A DNA stretch of 20,600 nt. It comes from Planctomycetota bacterium (GTDB lineage Bacteria; Planctomycetota; Phycisphaerae; Sedimentisphaerales; SM23-30). This document shows, in pieces, positions 1 through 7,656 of this stretch. The notes below the pieces were generated by a model. The model saw nothing but the letters and a program-made list of their open reading frames with translations, was not told where the DNA came from and ran no database searches. Each line of letters starts with the position of its first letter. Position 1 is the first letter of the stretch. The stretch spans positions 1 through 20,600 of the forward strand of contig JAKQBU010000628.1 of assembly GCA_029573975.1 (NCBI GenBank), given 5' to 3'. A program made the position numbers and the translations under genes.

Positions 1-312
1 TTTCAAGTTAAAGTCGTCGGTATCATCGGCCCGCAAAAAGGCCGCATCCAACGGGCTGCCGTGGGCGCCGGTTCCTGCGGCACGCTGCTCCCCAGTGTGA
101 TAAACAATAGCTGTGACTTCTTCCTGACCGGCGAGCTGAAACATCATCATGCCCTGGAACTGCAAGCCGCTGGTATCACCACCGTTTGTCTTTCCCATTC
201 CGTCTCCGAGCGTATCTTCCTGCCCCGCCTGGCTCAACGACTGCAGCGCCAGTGTAAAGGGATCCAGGTGTACCTCAGCCGCAAAGACCGCGATCCCTTC
301 GTTTGGCAGTAA
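1..312 (+). CDS. NIF3-family dinuclear metal protein (3' end, partial)
   Basis: This is the C-terminal 103 residues of a NIF3/YbgI-family protein; the start lies left of the window. NIF3 proteins bind two metal ions and have been linked to GTP cyclohydrolase I type 2 activity, though their general role is unsettled. The family signature is visible as a glycine-rich GAGSCGTLL stretch, then FLTGELKHHHALELQAAG and a terminal HSVSER. The histidines of the KHH motif and the glutamate of SER match known metal ligands. The aspartate that often follows KHH is a histidine here. The stop at 310-312 lies 11 bp before the next start, so the gene probably heads the operon that continues with the lipoprotein and rnf-like genes. 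The family call is firm; the exact function is not. Confidence 0.88.
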   Translation, partial: FQVKVVGIIGPQKGRIQRAAVGAGSCGTLLPSVINNSCDFFLTGELKHHHALELQAAGITTVCLSHSVSERIFLPRLAQRLQRQCKGIQVYLSRKDRDPFVWQ

Positions 313-318
313 AAGGAA
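313..318 (+). promoter_or_regulatory. Shine-Dalgarno site that sets the lipoprotein start
   Basis: AAGGAA at 313-318 sits 5 nt before ATG 324. It favours this ATG over the in-frame TTG at 303, which lies inside the NIF3 gene and would put charged residues ahead of the signal peptide. Confidence 0.6.
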
Positions 319-323
319 TCCTC

Positions 324-1271
324 ATGCACAAAATCGTATTTCTGTTTTTGTTCTTTTTATCTGTTTTTCTGGCAGGCTGTGATTCCTCCTCCCCCCAACC
401 GGCCCGCCTGACGCAAACCACCGCCCGCCAAAACGACAATCCGGTGATTGCCCGCGTGGACGGGGTGGAAATTAAAAAAAGCGAGGTCGTCGATATCCTG
501 CTGGCCGGCCGGGGCAAAACCGTTCTGGACGATCTGGCCCTGCTGCAGGCGGTTCGCAACCATGCCGCCCAAAAGGGCCTGACCGGTTCGCCGGAAATCA
601 TCGAATCGGAAATGAATCTGATTCTGGACGATATGGCCCCGGGCAAAAGCCGCAACGACCGGTTGGATTTATTCCAATATATGCTGCAAAGCCGGGGCCT
701 GACCCGCCCGGAATTCAATCTGATTGTCGAGCGGCAGGCCCTGCTCCGCCGCCTGGTCGATCCGGACCCAGCCGTCACCGAAGACCTGCTGCTGGCCGAA
801 TTCGACCGCCTGTACGGCCCGAAGGTGCAGGTTCGGCGCCTGGCGGTCAGCTCCCGCCGGCAGCTCGAAAGCGTCCAGAACCAACTCGCCCTGGGATCTG
901 ATTTTGTCGAACTGGTCCGCCAAACGTCCGAGGATGAAACCACCCTCCCCCAGGACGGACTGATGCCCCCGTTTTCCGCCCGCGACGAACAGATCCCGGC
1001 TGAAATCCGCTCGGCCGCCTTCGCCCTGGACACCGAAGGCCGGTTCAGCGATATGGTCATCTACACCGATGAGCAGCTTCGCCAGTGGTTTGTCCTCCTC
1101 CGTCTGGAAAAAAAGATCCCGCCGGAGGAAATTACCCTCGAATCCGTGCGGACGGAACTAGCCCGGACTCTCCGGCAAAAAATCGTCCGCCGGCAGATGC
1201 TGGATTTACAGAATCAGATCAAAGAAAAGGCCGATATCTACATCCTGGACCCCCGGTATAAAAAACCATAA
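324..1271 (+). CDS. SurA/PrsA-like parvulin-type foldase lipoprotein
   Basis: The 315-residue product has a lipoprotein signal peptide ending in a lipobox LAGC, with the lipidated cysteine at residue 19. Aspartate follows at +2, which in enteric bacteria favours retention in the inner membrane. Residues about 40-150 resemble the helical SurA/PrsA N-terminal domain, opening with VIARVDGVEIKKSEV. Residues about 165-265 resemble a PpiC/parvulin domain, with a GSDFVELVRQTSED core and the later IRSAAFALDTEGRFSD segment. The first parvulin histidine is replaced (VRRLAV) and the last strand reads WFVLLRL, so both catalytic histidines appear to be missing. It may therefore act as a chaperone rather than an isomerase. 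A 14-bp gap separates it from the rnfC-like gene, which suggests cotranscription and a possible role in assembling an envelope complex. Confidence 0.8.
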   Translation: MHKIVFLFLFFLSVFLAGCDSSSPQPARLTQTTARQNDNPVIARVDGVEIKKSEVVDILLAGRGKTVLDDLALLQAVRNHAAQKGLTGSPEIIESEMNLILDDMAPGKSRNDRLDLFQYMLQSRGLTRPEFNLIVERQALLRRLVDPDPAVTEDLLLAEFDRLYGPKVQVRRLAVSSRRQLESVQNQLALGSDFVELVRQTSEDETTLPQDGLMPPFSARDEQIPAEIRSAAFALDTEGRFSDMVIYTDEQLRQWFVLLRLEKKIPPEEITLESVRTELARTLRQKIVRRQMLDLQNQIKEKADIYILDPRYKKP

Positions 1272-1285
1272 AAAAAGGGACTTTC

Positions 1286-2653
1286 ATGGGATTGCTGACC
1301 CAAGCCAAAATCGACCGCGATTTTACCGGCGGCATTTACCTGCCTCCGCTGGGGAAAGCCCCGCCCCTCGACCGGCTGGAATCGGTGGACTATCGCGGCC
1401 CGCTGCGGCTGCCGCTGTGCCGGGGGTCCGGCTCCCCGATGCACCTGTCCCTCCAGCCCGGACAAAAGGTAGCTACGGATGCAGTCCTGGCCTGCGGGGA
1501 CGACGGGCAATGCCTGTACGCCCCCCGGGCGGGCGTAGTCGGTCCCTTGGCCGCCGCCTGGGTGGATCATCAGCCCCGCCAGCCCGTCATCACCCTGCTG
1601 CCCCCAGCCGAGGAGGATCCCTACCGCCCAGCCGCCGGCCCGGAATCCCCCGGAACCAACCCCTTTGTCTCGCTGGCTGCCGCCCAGTCGCAGCTCCAGC
1701 GCAAACAAAAGGTCCTGGAGGCAATTTTCCAGACCGGGATCGTGGACTCCGCCACCGGCCGGCTGTTTGCCTTTACCCTGGAAAAACTCGCTTCCGCCCA
1801 AATCCAAACCGTCGTCGCCAACGCCGTGCCGCTGGAATATGAAATCAATACCCCCCTGGCCCTTTTGCATCATTTTCCCGAACAGATTTTTGCCGGCCTA
1901 GCCATCCTCAAAACCTGGCTCGGCGCCGATCAGGCCCTGATGGCCTACCCGCACTATTTCCCTATCGACAAAACCACCGCCCGCCAATGGCAGGTCCAAT
2001 GCGTACCCGTCAGCGAAAAATATCCCCAGGGAACCGGTCCTTCGGTACTTGGCACTTTACGAAAACAGGGTGTTCTCAAACGGAAACATCGGCCGGCCGC
2101 CGCCGCGGTTTTTTCCATCCAGATTCTCCGCCAGATCGAACGGACGGTACTGGCGGGCCATAAATCCCTCGACCGCATCATCACCGTCTGCGGGGATGGC
2201 GTTGCCCGGCCCCGTCACTTCCTGGCCCCCGTCGGCATGCCCCTTATGGACCTGTTACACGCCGCCCAGCTTCAGGAACACGCCCAGTGCGTCGCCCGGA
2301 AATCCTCGTTGACCGGCGAGCCGATTAACCCGGAATACGCCGTCATCACTCCCCTCAGCGAAGCCTTTATCGTCCTCCAGCAGGTGGTCCATCCCCAACC
2401 CCAGCGCTGCATCCGCTGCGGACGGTGCATCGAATACTGCCCTGCCCGCATCGATCCGGCCCGGCTGCTGCACCTGGCCGAAACCGGCCGTTTTGCCCAA
2501 GCCGTCCGCATGGGCGTCTATTCCTGTGTCGAATGCGGCCTCTGTTCGTACCTGTGCCCCTCCCATCTGCGCATCATGGCAAATATCTGCATGATTAAAT
2601 CGCATGCCTCGCCCGCTCCATCGGCCCCGCCGCAGCAGGAGGAACCGGCATGA
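1286..2653 (+). CDS. RnfC-like electron-transport protein, NADH site degenerate
   Basis: This 455-residue protein aligns with RnfC, the peripheral subunit that passes electrons from or to NADH in the Rnf complex. The N-terminus keeps the GGIYLPPLGK start and barrel-sandwich region. The mid-part keeps a YPQG motif and the TVCGDGVARP segment. Two 4Fe-4S motifs are intact: C375, C378, C381, C385, and C414, C417, C420, C424. The glycine-rich loop usually read as GxGGAxFPTxVKL is instead GIVDSATGRLFAFTLEKL (151-168), and the ECEPY motif is replaced by VPLEYE (181-186). The protein therefore looks like an RnfC relative without NADH/FMN binding. The SD AAGGGA at 1275-1280 supports the ATG. The gene overlaps the rnfD-like gene by 4 bp. 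Family membership is firm; the loss of function is inferred from motifs. Confidence 0.85.
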   Translation: MGLLTQAKIDRDFTGGIYLPPLGKAPPLDRLESVDYRGPLRLPLCRGSGSPMHLSLQPGQKVATDAVLACGDDGQCLYAPRAGVVGPLAAAWVDHQPRQPVITLLPPAEEDPYRPAAGPESPGTNPFVSLAAAQSQLQRKQKVLEAIFQTGIVDSATGRLFAFTLEKLASAQIQTVVANAVPLEYEINTPLALLHHFPEQIFAGLAILKTWLGADQALMAYPHYFPIDKTTARQWQVQCVPVSEKYPQGTGPSVLGTLRKQGVLKRKHRPAAAAVFSIQILRQIERTVLAGHKSLDRIITVCGDGVARPRHFLAPVGMPLMDLLHAAQLQEHAQCVARKSSLTGEPINPEYAVITPLSEAFIVLQQVVHPQPQRCIRCGRCIEYCPARIDPARLLHLAETGRFAQAVRMGVYSCVECGLCSYLCPSHLRIMANICMIKSHASPAPSAPPQQEEPA

Positions 2654-3816
2654 GCGAAACGTCCAGATCCTGGATTCTCTCCAACCCGCCGCATCGGCTG
2701 GTCCTCGAATCATCCCAGCATATCCTGCGCGTCACCGCTGCTGCCCTTCTGGTACCGGTCCTGGCGGCCGGCTGCTTCTTTGGTTACCACGCCCTGAAAC
2801 TTATTTTGCTGGCCGTTCTGGCCGCCTTATGCACGGAATGGCTGGTCAACACCCTCAAACACGAAAATGGCTCCGGCAGCTTCGCCCACAGCCTGGCGAT
2901 GGGCCTGATCTTCGCCTTCACCCTGCCCGCTGCCTGCCCCTGGTACATAGCCCCCCTCGGCTCCGCCGCCGCTATTCTCATCGGCAAACATTTCTTCGGC
3001 GGCCTGGGCCACTATCTCTGGCATCCCGCCCTCATCGGCCGGCTGGTCGTCCAACTGCTTTTCCAAAACCAGTTCACTTCCGAATCCGGCCCCCTGCTCC
3101 TGCCCGAGACCATGTTCACCGGAAATATCAAAACGATCTCCACTGCTGCCGACTGGTTTTCCTTTAACTGGTTCCGCTGGCACGGTTCCGATACCGCCGG
3201 CTGCCTCCTGCCCCAGCCGCTGGAACTCCTGCGGAATTTTCCCGACCTGCAATTCCTCGACGCCATCCCCCAATTCCAGCAATACTTCCTGCAGAAACTC
3301 CCCCCCTTATCCCATCTGGTCATCGGCGCTAGCCCCGGTCCTCTCGGCGAAACCTCCGCCATCGCCCTCATCCTGGTCGGCCTCTATCTCTTCTACCGCG
3401 GCTACCTCAACTGGCAATTCTCCCTGACCTTCCTGGCTGCCGCCTACCTGGCTGCCCTCCTGCTGCCCATCCGGGTGGTCCAATCCGACCTGTCCATGCA
3501 TTTCATCTACTGGCCTGTCATCGCCGAAAATCCCGCCGCCGGCTTTACCCTGGCCAATTACCAGCTTTTCTCCGGCTCCCTCCTCTTCTGTGCCTGCATC
3601 ATCGGCGCGGATATGACCTGCCGCCCCATCACCAGCCGCGGCCAGGTCTGCTTCGCCGCCGCCGCCGGCCTGCTGGCGATGGTCTTTCGACTTTATACCC
3701 CCATCGCCATCCCCTCCTATGCCGCCCTCCTGGCTATGTACTGCTTCGTCCCCACCATCGACCGCTTCACCCGACCCCACGCCCGCCCCAGCCGCTACCA
3801 GAAACATTACAGTTGA
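2650..3816 (+). CDS. RnfD/NqrB-family membrane protein, FMN threonine missing
   Basis: This 388-residue polytopic membrane protein belongs to the NqrB/RnfD/RseD family. It keeps the family blocks HSLAMGLIFAFTLP (80-93), GKHFFGGLG (112-120), GPLGETSA (230-237) and the C-terminal GADMTCRPITSRG (319-331). In RnfD the FMN is attached to the last residue of an SGAT motif in the loop before the GETS block. The equivalent position here seems to be AGCL within DTAGCLLP (181-188), so no threonine is available for attachment. The NPA of the family motif is HPA. The start overlaps the stop of the rnfC-like gene (ATGA at 2650-2653), indicating translational coupling. No rnfG, E, A or B follows; the next gene is scpB. 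Confidence 0.83.
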   Translation: MSETSRSWILSNPPHRLVLESSQHILRVTAAALLVPVLAAGCFFGYHALKLILLAVLAALCTEWLVNTLKHENGSGSFAHSLAMGLIFAFTLPAACPWYIAPLGSAAAILIGKHFFGGLGHYLWHPALIGRLVVQLLFQNQFTSESGPLLLPETMFTGNIKTISTAADWFSFNWFRWHGSDTAGCLLPQPLELLRNFPDLQFLDAIPQFQQYFLQKLPPLSHLVIGASPGPLGETSAIALILVGLYLFYRGYLNWQFSLTFLAAAYLAALLLPIRVVQSDLSMHFIYWPVIAENPAAGFTLANYQLFSGSLLFCACIIGADMTCRPITSRGQVCFAAAAGLLAMVFRLYTPIAIPSYAALLAMYCFVPTIDRFTRPHARPSRYQKHYS

Positions 3817-3841
3817 TATTCCCGCAGCAATCCGCGATAAT
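3813..3841 (+). promoter_or_regulatory. Sigma-70-type promoter for scpB
   Basis: TTGATA at 3813-3818 and GATAAT at 3836-3841 are separated by exactly 17 bp. Each hexamer differs from consensus at one position. The -35 box covers the rnfD stop codon, and the -10 box lies 55 bp before the scpB ATG. It would let scpB be expressed separately from the rnf-like genes. No experimental support is available. Confidence 0.5.
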
Positions 3842-3896
3842 GGCATCGACCCGGATGTGACAATCGTAACATACCAACTGGATAAAGTTTAGAATT

Positions 3897-4697
3897 ATGA
3901 CCGAAAAAGACCTTACCAACGATTTTGACGAAAATGAATCCCCGTGGCGGCCCGAAGAGGCGACTCTCGAAGAGTCCGAACTCATCGAATCCCAGCCATT
4001 AGCTACCAACTCGGAAAATCCCGAACCGGAACCCGCCGAAACCGACTTGCCGCAACCCACGCCCGATCCGGAAGAACCATCGGATGCCTCTACTCCCACC
4101 GCCGAACCCGACACACCCGACGCACCCGACACACCCGACGTCCCTTCCGACACCCCGCAATCCGCGAACGAGTTCCCCATCTCCACCCCCGCCGTCATCG
4201 AAGCGGTGCTTTTCGCCACCAACGAACCCATTACCCCCCAGAAAATCGTCGATATCCTCGGCACCAGCGACGTCAAGGAAGTTCGCAAATACATCGACGA
4301 GCTGAACCAAAAATACGAACATATGAACTGTGCCTTCCGCATCGAAGGCATCGCCGGCGGCTACCAAATGCTTACCCTCTCTCCGTTCAATCCCTGGCTG
4401 GGCAAGCTCCTCCATGTCCGGGCGGAAAGCAAACTTTCCCCCGCCGCCCTGGAAACCCTGGCCATCATCGCCTACAAACAGCCCATCATGCGCGTCGATG
4501 TCGAGGCCATCCGCGGCGTCGCTGCCGGTGAGATGATCCGCCAGCTCATCGACAAGGGCCTGGTCAAAATCGTCGGCCGCGCGGAAGAGCTGGGCCGGCC
4601 CCTCCTGTATGGAACCACCAAAAAATTCCTCCAGGTCTTCGGCCTCAACTCCCTCAAGGACCTGCCCACCGCCGAAGATCTCAAAAAACCGGACTAA
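3897..4697 (+). CDS. scpB: Segregation and condensation protein B with acidic N-terminal extension
   Basis: ScpB is the paired winged-helix partner of the SMC-ScpA complex, which compacts and segregates the chromosome. Residues about 98-255 carry the ScpB core, with PAVIEAVLFATNEPITPQKI, YQMLT, the hallmark SPAALETLAIIAYKQPI, and RGVAAGEMIRQLIDKGLVKI followed by GRPLLYGTTKKFLQVFGL. The first 97 residues are a disordered, acidic, proline-rich extension absent from short family members. It contains four 9-nt units coding PDT/PDA/PDT/PDV (4107-4142). No scpA is adjacent. The ATG has no clear Shine-Dalgarno sequence, unlike the genes before it. A separate promoter lies just upstream. The function is secure from the core domain. 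Confidence 0.93.
   Translation: MTEKDLTNDFDENESPWRPEEATLEESELIESQPLATNSENPEPEPAETDLPQPTPDPEEPSDASTPTAEPDTPDAPDTPDVPSDTPQSANEFPISTPAVIEAVLFATNEPITPQKIVDILGTSDVKEVRKYIDELNQKYEHMNCAFRIEGIAGGYQMLTLSPFNPWLGKLLHVRAESKLSPAALETLAIIAYKQPIMRVDVEAIRGVAAGEMIRQLIDKGLVKIVGRAEELGRPLLYGTTKKFLQVFGLNSLKDLPTAEDLKKPD
4107..4142 (+). repeat. scpB: Four 9-bp tandem units inside scpB
   Basis: Four successive 9-nt units of the form CCCGACRCA/GTC encode Pro-Asp-X repeats in the disordered N-terminus of ScpB. Length variation by whole units would keep the reading frame. Confidence 0.7.
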
Positions 4698-4754
4698 CTT
4701 TCTAAAGCTTTATTTTATTTCCTTTCCTTTCTCCAATGGATTCGGAGTAAGAGG
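4698..4754. other. Convergent intergenic gap, no clear terminator
   Basis: This 57-bp spacer separates scpB (+) from the beta-helix gene (-). It holds the palindrome TAAAGCTTTA (4703-4712) followed by a T-rich stretch. The stem is AT-only with a 2-nt loop, so it is a poor intrinsic terminator. Nothing better is seen. Confidence 0.4.
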
Positions 4755-7466
4755 CTACTGCGAATTACATAACTCCTGTGGTTCCCAGCCGCAATCCAGC
4801 CACTCTGCCGCCAGAATCGCCAGATCATAAATGTCCACCCGGCAATCGCCATTCAGGTCTGCCGACGGCGGCCGCACACATCCCGGCCCCACCCACAGGG
4901 CATCCAATCCCAGATCCGTATGTACCTCACCGGTGGGATTGAAAAAGGCCGCCAGAAGCTGCTGATTGGTCTTGACCACCTTGCCGCCATCAGAGAGCAG
5001 ATCCCCATGCCCGATGGTTTGCCCCAGCACTTCATCCCAGAAAGTCTCCTCAATGGAAAACCATACTTCCCCCAGGGACATCACTTGTACGGCATCCAGG
5101 CCGTAATCCGGATCCGGAGAAGGCATCGGATGAAAATTCTGCAGCAGGGAATCGTTGGTCCGCAAAATGACTCCCGCCGGACTAAGCAGGTCCCCATGCT
5201 TCACCATGCCGCTCAAACTTTCATCGAAGAAACTATCCTCTATCGAAAATGCCAGCCCTTGCTGAAAACCGAACATGCCATCCAATCCATAGTCGTAAGG
5301 TCCGGGAGAAGGCATCGGATGAAAATTCTGCAGCAGCCACCCATTGGTGTGCACAATCATACCTTGATCCGACAGCCAGTCCCCATGCCCGACCATTTGC
5401 GAAAGGGACTCATCCCAGAAAGATTCCTCCAGGGAGAAAAACACCTCCGTCCCCGGCCCCAGTTGGATGCCGTCCAGCCCATAATCTGGCGTTGGCGGTT
5501 CCGGATGAAAATTGCGGGTAAGGAATCCATTTCGCACGACCACCCGGCCGGTGGTGTCCAGCAGATCGCCATGGCTGATCAGCTCGCCCGCATGCGGACC
5601 GGCGGTCGCCACGAAAGACTCCTCGGTGGAAAAGAGAATCACCGGCTCCTGATTCGGCCCGCGGCTTTTGCTGGCCTGCCAGGTGCCGCCATAGGCTCCC
5701 TGGTTGATGCGGCCGCCGTTGGGCAGCGGCTCGTCCGCCGCCGGATCGGCCGGATCCCCCGCATCGATACTCGGGCTGTGCAGCGGATCGCTTACCCACT
5801 GCCCCGACTGCGGATAATACCGTCCCGTAATACTCTGCAGATGATAATCCTCCGCCGCCCGGTCCGCAAACCAGGGATTGGCATTGATGTTCCCCGCCCC
5901 CATCCAGCCGCCCTGCACATTGGAATACACCACCGGACTTTCAGCGGGCGGATTCATCAGGAGCAGTTGCGGCATATCGTTGAACCAGACAATGCTGTTG
6001 CGCACCTGAATATCGCTGCCGTCGGAATGAATCCCGCAGCCCGGGAAGGGCGGCATGGAAATATTCCAATGGTTGTCCGCTATAGTACAATTTTTCACCA
6101 ACAGGGTGGTATTCACTGCCTCCGGACTGCTTTCCGTATAGATCCCCGCGCCGCTTTGCGCGAGATTGCCGTACAACAGGCAGTTTTGCAGCCGAATGTG
6201 GCAGCCCGGCCCGCCGTACAGACCGCCGCCGATCATATTCCCGTCCGCATGATTCCCGGCAAGGACCGAATGGTTGATACTCACCTCCGCGCCATAGGCA
6301 AAAATCCCGCCGCCCCGGCTGTTGTAATAGCCAAGATTTTTCTGAATCAAACAATCCTGAATTACAAATTCAGCGGTGTGAACCAGGCCGATTCCGCCGC
6401 CGCGGCCGCCCGATTCGGCGGGTCCCAGGCCGCCGGCATGACAACCGGCGATGCGGCAGGAACCGATAAGGGCGCCGCCGCCCACACAGCCGATCCCCCC
6501 GCCTAGCTCCGTGCGGCACTTCTCGATGATGCAATCTTCTATCGTCGGTCCGGCATACGCACAGAAAATCCCGCCGCCGATGGGAAGCGCAGGATCCGCC
6601 GGCCAGGGAGTCACAGAATCAAAAGGCGGCAGTTCCGAACCGGGGATAAATCCGTTCCGGATGGTAAAACCGCGCAGGATGGAATCCCGTCCTTCCCCCT
6701 GATGAAAATAAAAGCCCCGATGGCCGGCCGGCCCCACCCCGCTGTCATCGAAACAGTCAATAATGGTCTCTTCCGGCCCCATCAGACTGCGCAGCGTAAT
6801 CGCTTTCCCGCGAAAATCCAGGTCCCAGTTCCCGCTCCCGCTATAGCTGCCGGGAGCCACTTCCACTATCTGCCCCGGCGCCGCCGCATCAATCGCCTCC
6901 TGAATGGTCGCATAATCATCGGGGACCCGGATATCCGGTGGCGGTGAAACCAGACGAACCCGGAGATTATCGATAAACGCCTTCGTCCCCTGCAAGCCGA
7001 TATAACAGGTCGCCTGGGCTGAGCCTACCGGGATGGAATGATGGCCCGGCCCCAGCGGCATCGGAATGGTCCAGATATGCCCATCGGGCGAAATCGAATA
7101 GGCCAGATAAGACCCCGGACTATCGGGCAGGTACCCCACATCAAATTCAATCACCCCTGCCACCGCCATATCCGCCGGCATCGGCCCCAGCGGAAAACAG
7201 TAATTCAGGTAGGCCCATGCCCCCAGATAATCCATAAACACCAGTCCCCGCGGCGGTTTGCCCCAATTACTGCTAAAATACAGCCAAGGCTCAGCCGGCG
7301 GAAACGCCGCTTCCGGCCAGAAAATCGAATGGTCGTAACTGTCCGCCTGGGCCTTATCGCTGTCAAATGAGTCAAAATAATCATAATACCAGTCGGCTGA
7401 GGCGATTATCGCACCAAAAGCAACCACCAAAATTATCACCATCCAGAATTGCAACGCGCCTTTCAT
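4755..7466 (-). CDS. Secreted right-handed beta-helix protein with four repeats and dockerin-like tail
   Basis: The 903-residue product has a signal peptide of about 24 residues (hydrophobic core, cleavage near ASA-DW). Residues about 25-175 look like a beta-sandwich module. Residues about 182-600 form a parallel beta-helix of the PbH1/pectate-lyase-like type, opening with VPDDYATIQEAIDAAAPGQI, with recurring GGGI/GGGL turns and ending in INQGAYGGT. Four 63-65 residue repeats follow, starting at residues 612, 677, 740 and 803, with the shared pattern FSxEESF...HGDLLS...N...GLDA. Residues 870-892 hold DLNGDCRVDIYDLAILAAEW, half of a dockerin-like EF-hand that often ends Phycisphaerae surface proteins. 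No catalytic residues could be assigned, so substrate and activity are unknown. Surface adhesion or polysaccharide binding is a guess. The strong SD AGGAGG lies 7 nt before the ATG. Confidence 0.85.
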   Translation of the reverse strand: MKGALQFWMVIILVVAFGAIIASADWYYDYFDSFDSDKAQADSYDHSIFWPEAAFPPAEPWLYFSSNWGKPPRGLVFMDYLGAWAYLNYCFPLGPMPADMAVAGVIEFDVGYLPDSPGSYLAYSISPDGHIWTIPMPLGPGHHSIPVGSAQATCYIGLQGTKAFIDNLRVRLVSPPPDIRVPDDYATIQEAIDAAAPGQIVEVAPGSYSGSGNWDLDFRGKAITLRSLMGPEETIIDCFDDSGVGPAGHRGFYFHQGEGRDSILRGFTIRNGFIPGSELPPFDSVTPWPADPALPIGGGIFCAYAGPTIEDCIIEKCRTELGGGIGCVGGGALIGSCRIAGCHAGGLGPAESGGRGGGIGLVHTAEFVIQDCLIQKNLGYYNSRGGGIFAYGAEVSINHSVLAGNHADGNMIGGGLYGGPGCHIRLQNCLLYGNLAQSGAGIYTESSPEAVNTTLLVKNCTIADNHWNISMPPFPGCGIHSDGSDIQVRNSIVWFNDMPQLLLMNPPAESPVVYSNVQGGWMGAGNINANPWFADRAAEDYHLQSITGRYYPQSGQWVSDPLHSPSIDAGDPADPAADEPLPNGGRINQGAYGGTWQASKSRGPNQEPVILFSTEESFVATAGPHAGELISHGDLLDTTGRVVVRNGFLTRNFHPEPPTPDYGLDGIQLGPGTEVFFSLEESFWDESLSQMVGHGDWLSDQGMIVHTNGWLLQNFHPMPSPGPYDYGLDGMFGFQQGLAFSIEDSFFDESLSGMVKHGDLLSPAGVILRTNDSLLQNFHPMPSPDPDYGLDAVQVMSLGEVWFSIEETFWDEVLGQTIGHGDLLSDGGKVVKTNQQLLAAFFNPTGEVHTDLGLDALWVGPGCVRPPSADLNGDCRVDIYDLAILAAEWLDCGWEPQELCNSQ
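4881..5633 (-). repeat. Four tandem 63-65 residue coding repeats
   Basis: The four units share FSxE[ED][ST]F, a GHGD or KHGD turn, LLS, a TN or RN pair, and a GLDA/GLDG end. Units 2 and 3 also share an identical 32-bp stretch at DNA level (5116-5147 and 5305-5336), offset by 189 bp, exactly one 63-codon unit. This indicates recent duplication or gene conversion. Confidence 0.8.
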
Positions 7467-7473
7467 GACACAA

Positions 7474-7479
7474 CCTCCT
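7474..7479 (-). promoter_or_regulatory. Consensus Shine-Dalgarno of the beta-helix gene
   Basis: On the minus strand AGGAGG lies 7 nt upstream of ATG 7466. It is the strongest ribosome site in the window, consistent with high translation of a surface protein, and it fixes the start. Confidence 0.75.
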
Positions 7480-7495
7480 GATCGGATGTCCGATC
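7480..7495. promoter_or_regulatory. Palindrome abutting the Shine-Dalgarno, possible operator
   Basis: GATCGGA-TG-TCCGATC has perfect 7-bp arms around a 2-bp centre. It lies immediately upstream of the AGGAGG of the beta-helix gene. The short centre favours binding by a dimeric protein over an RNA hairpin. No regulator is encoded in the window. Confidence 0.35.
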
Positions 7496-7656
7496 CACTA
7501 TCCCTTTACACCTTGCCCCGCATGACTTTATGCCTGATTCAAACATTCCTGTATCTCCTTATGAAGCAGCATATGGAGAAACTCACCGAATGTTGGATGA
7601 TCTTGCCTGGCTGAAGAGATGTAACACCAGATGGGTAAATCAATTTCTCATTTTGA

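Noticed and set aside
4920..6506. A 528-codon + strand frame opposite the beta-helix gene
   Set aside because: The minus-strand protein has a signal peptide, repeats and a dockerin-like end. The antisense frame has none and is Arg/His-rich.
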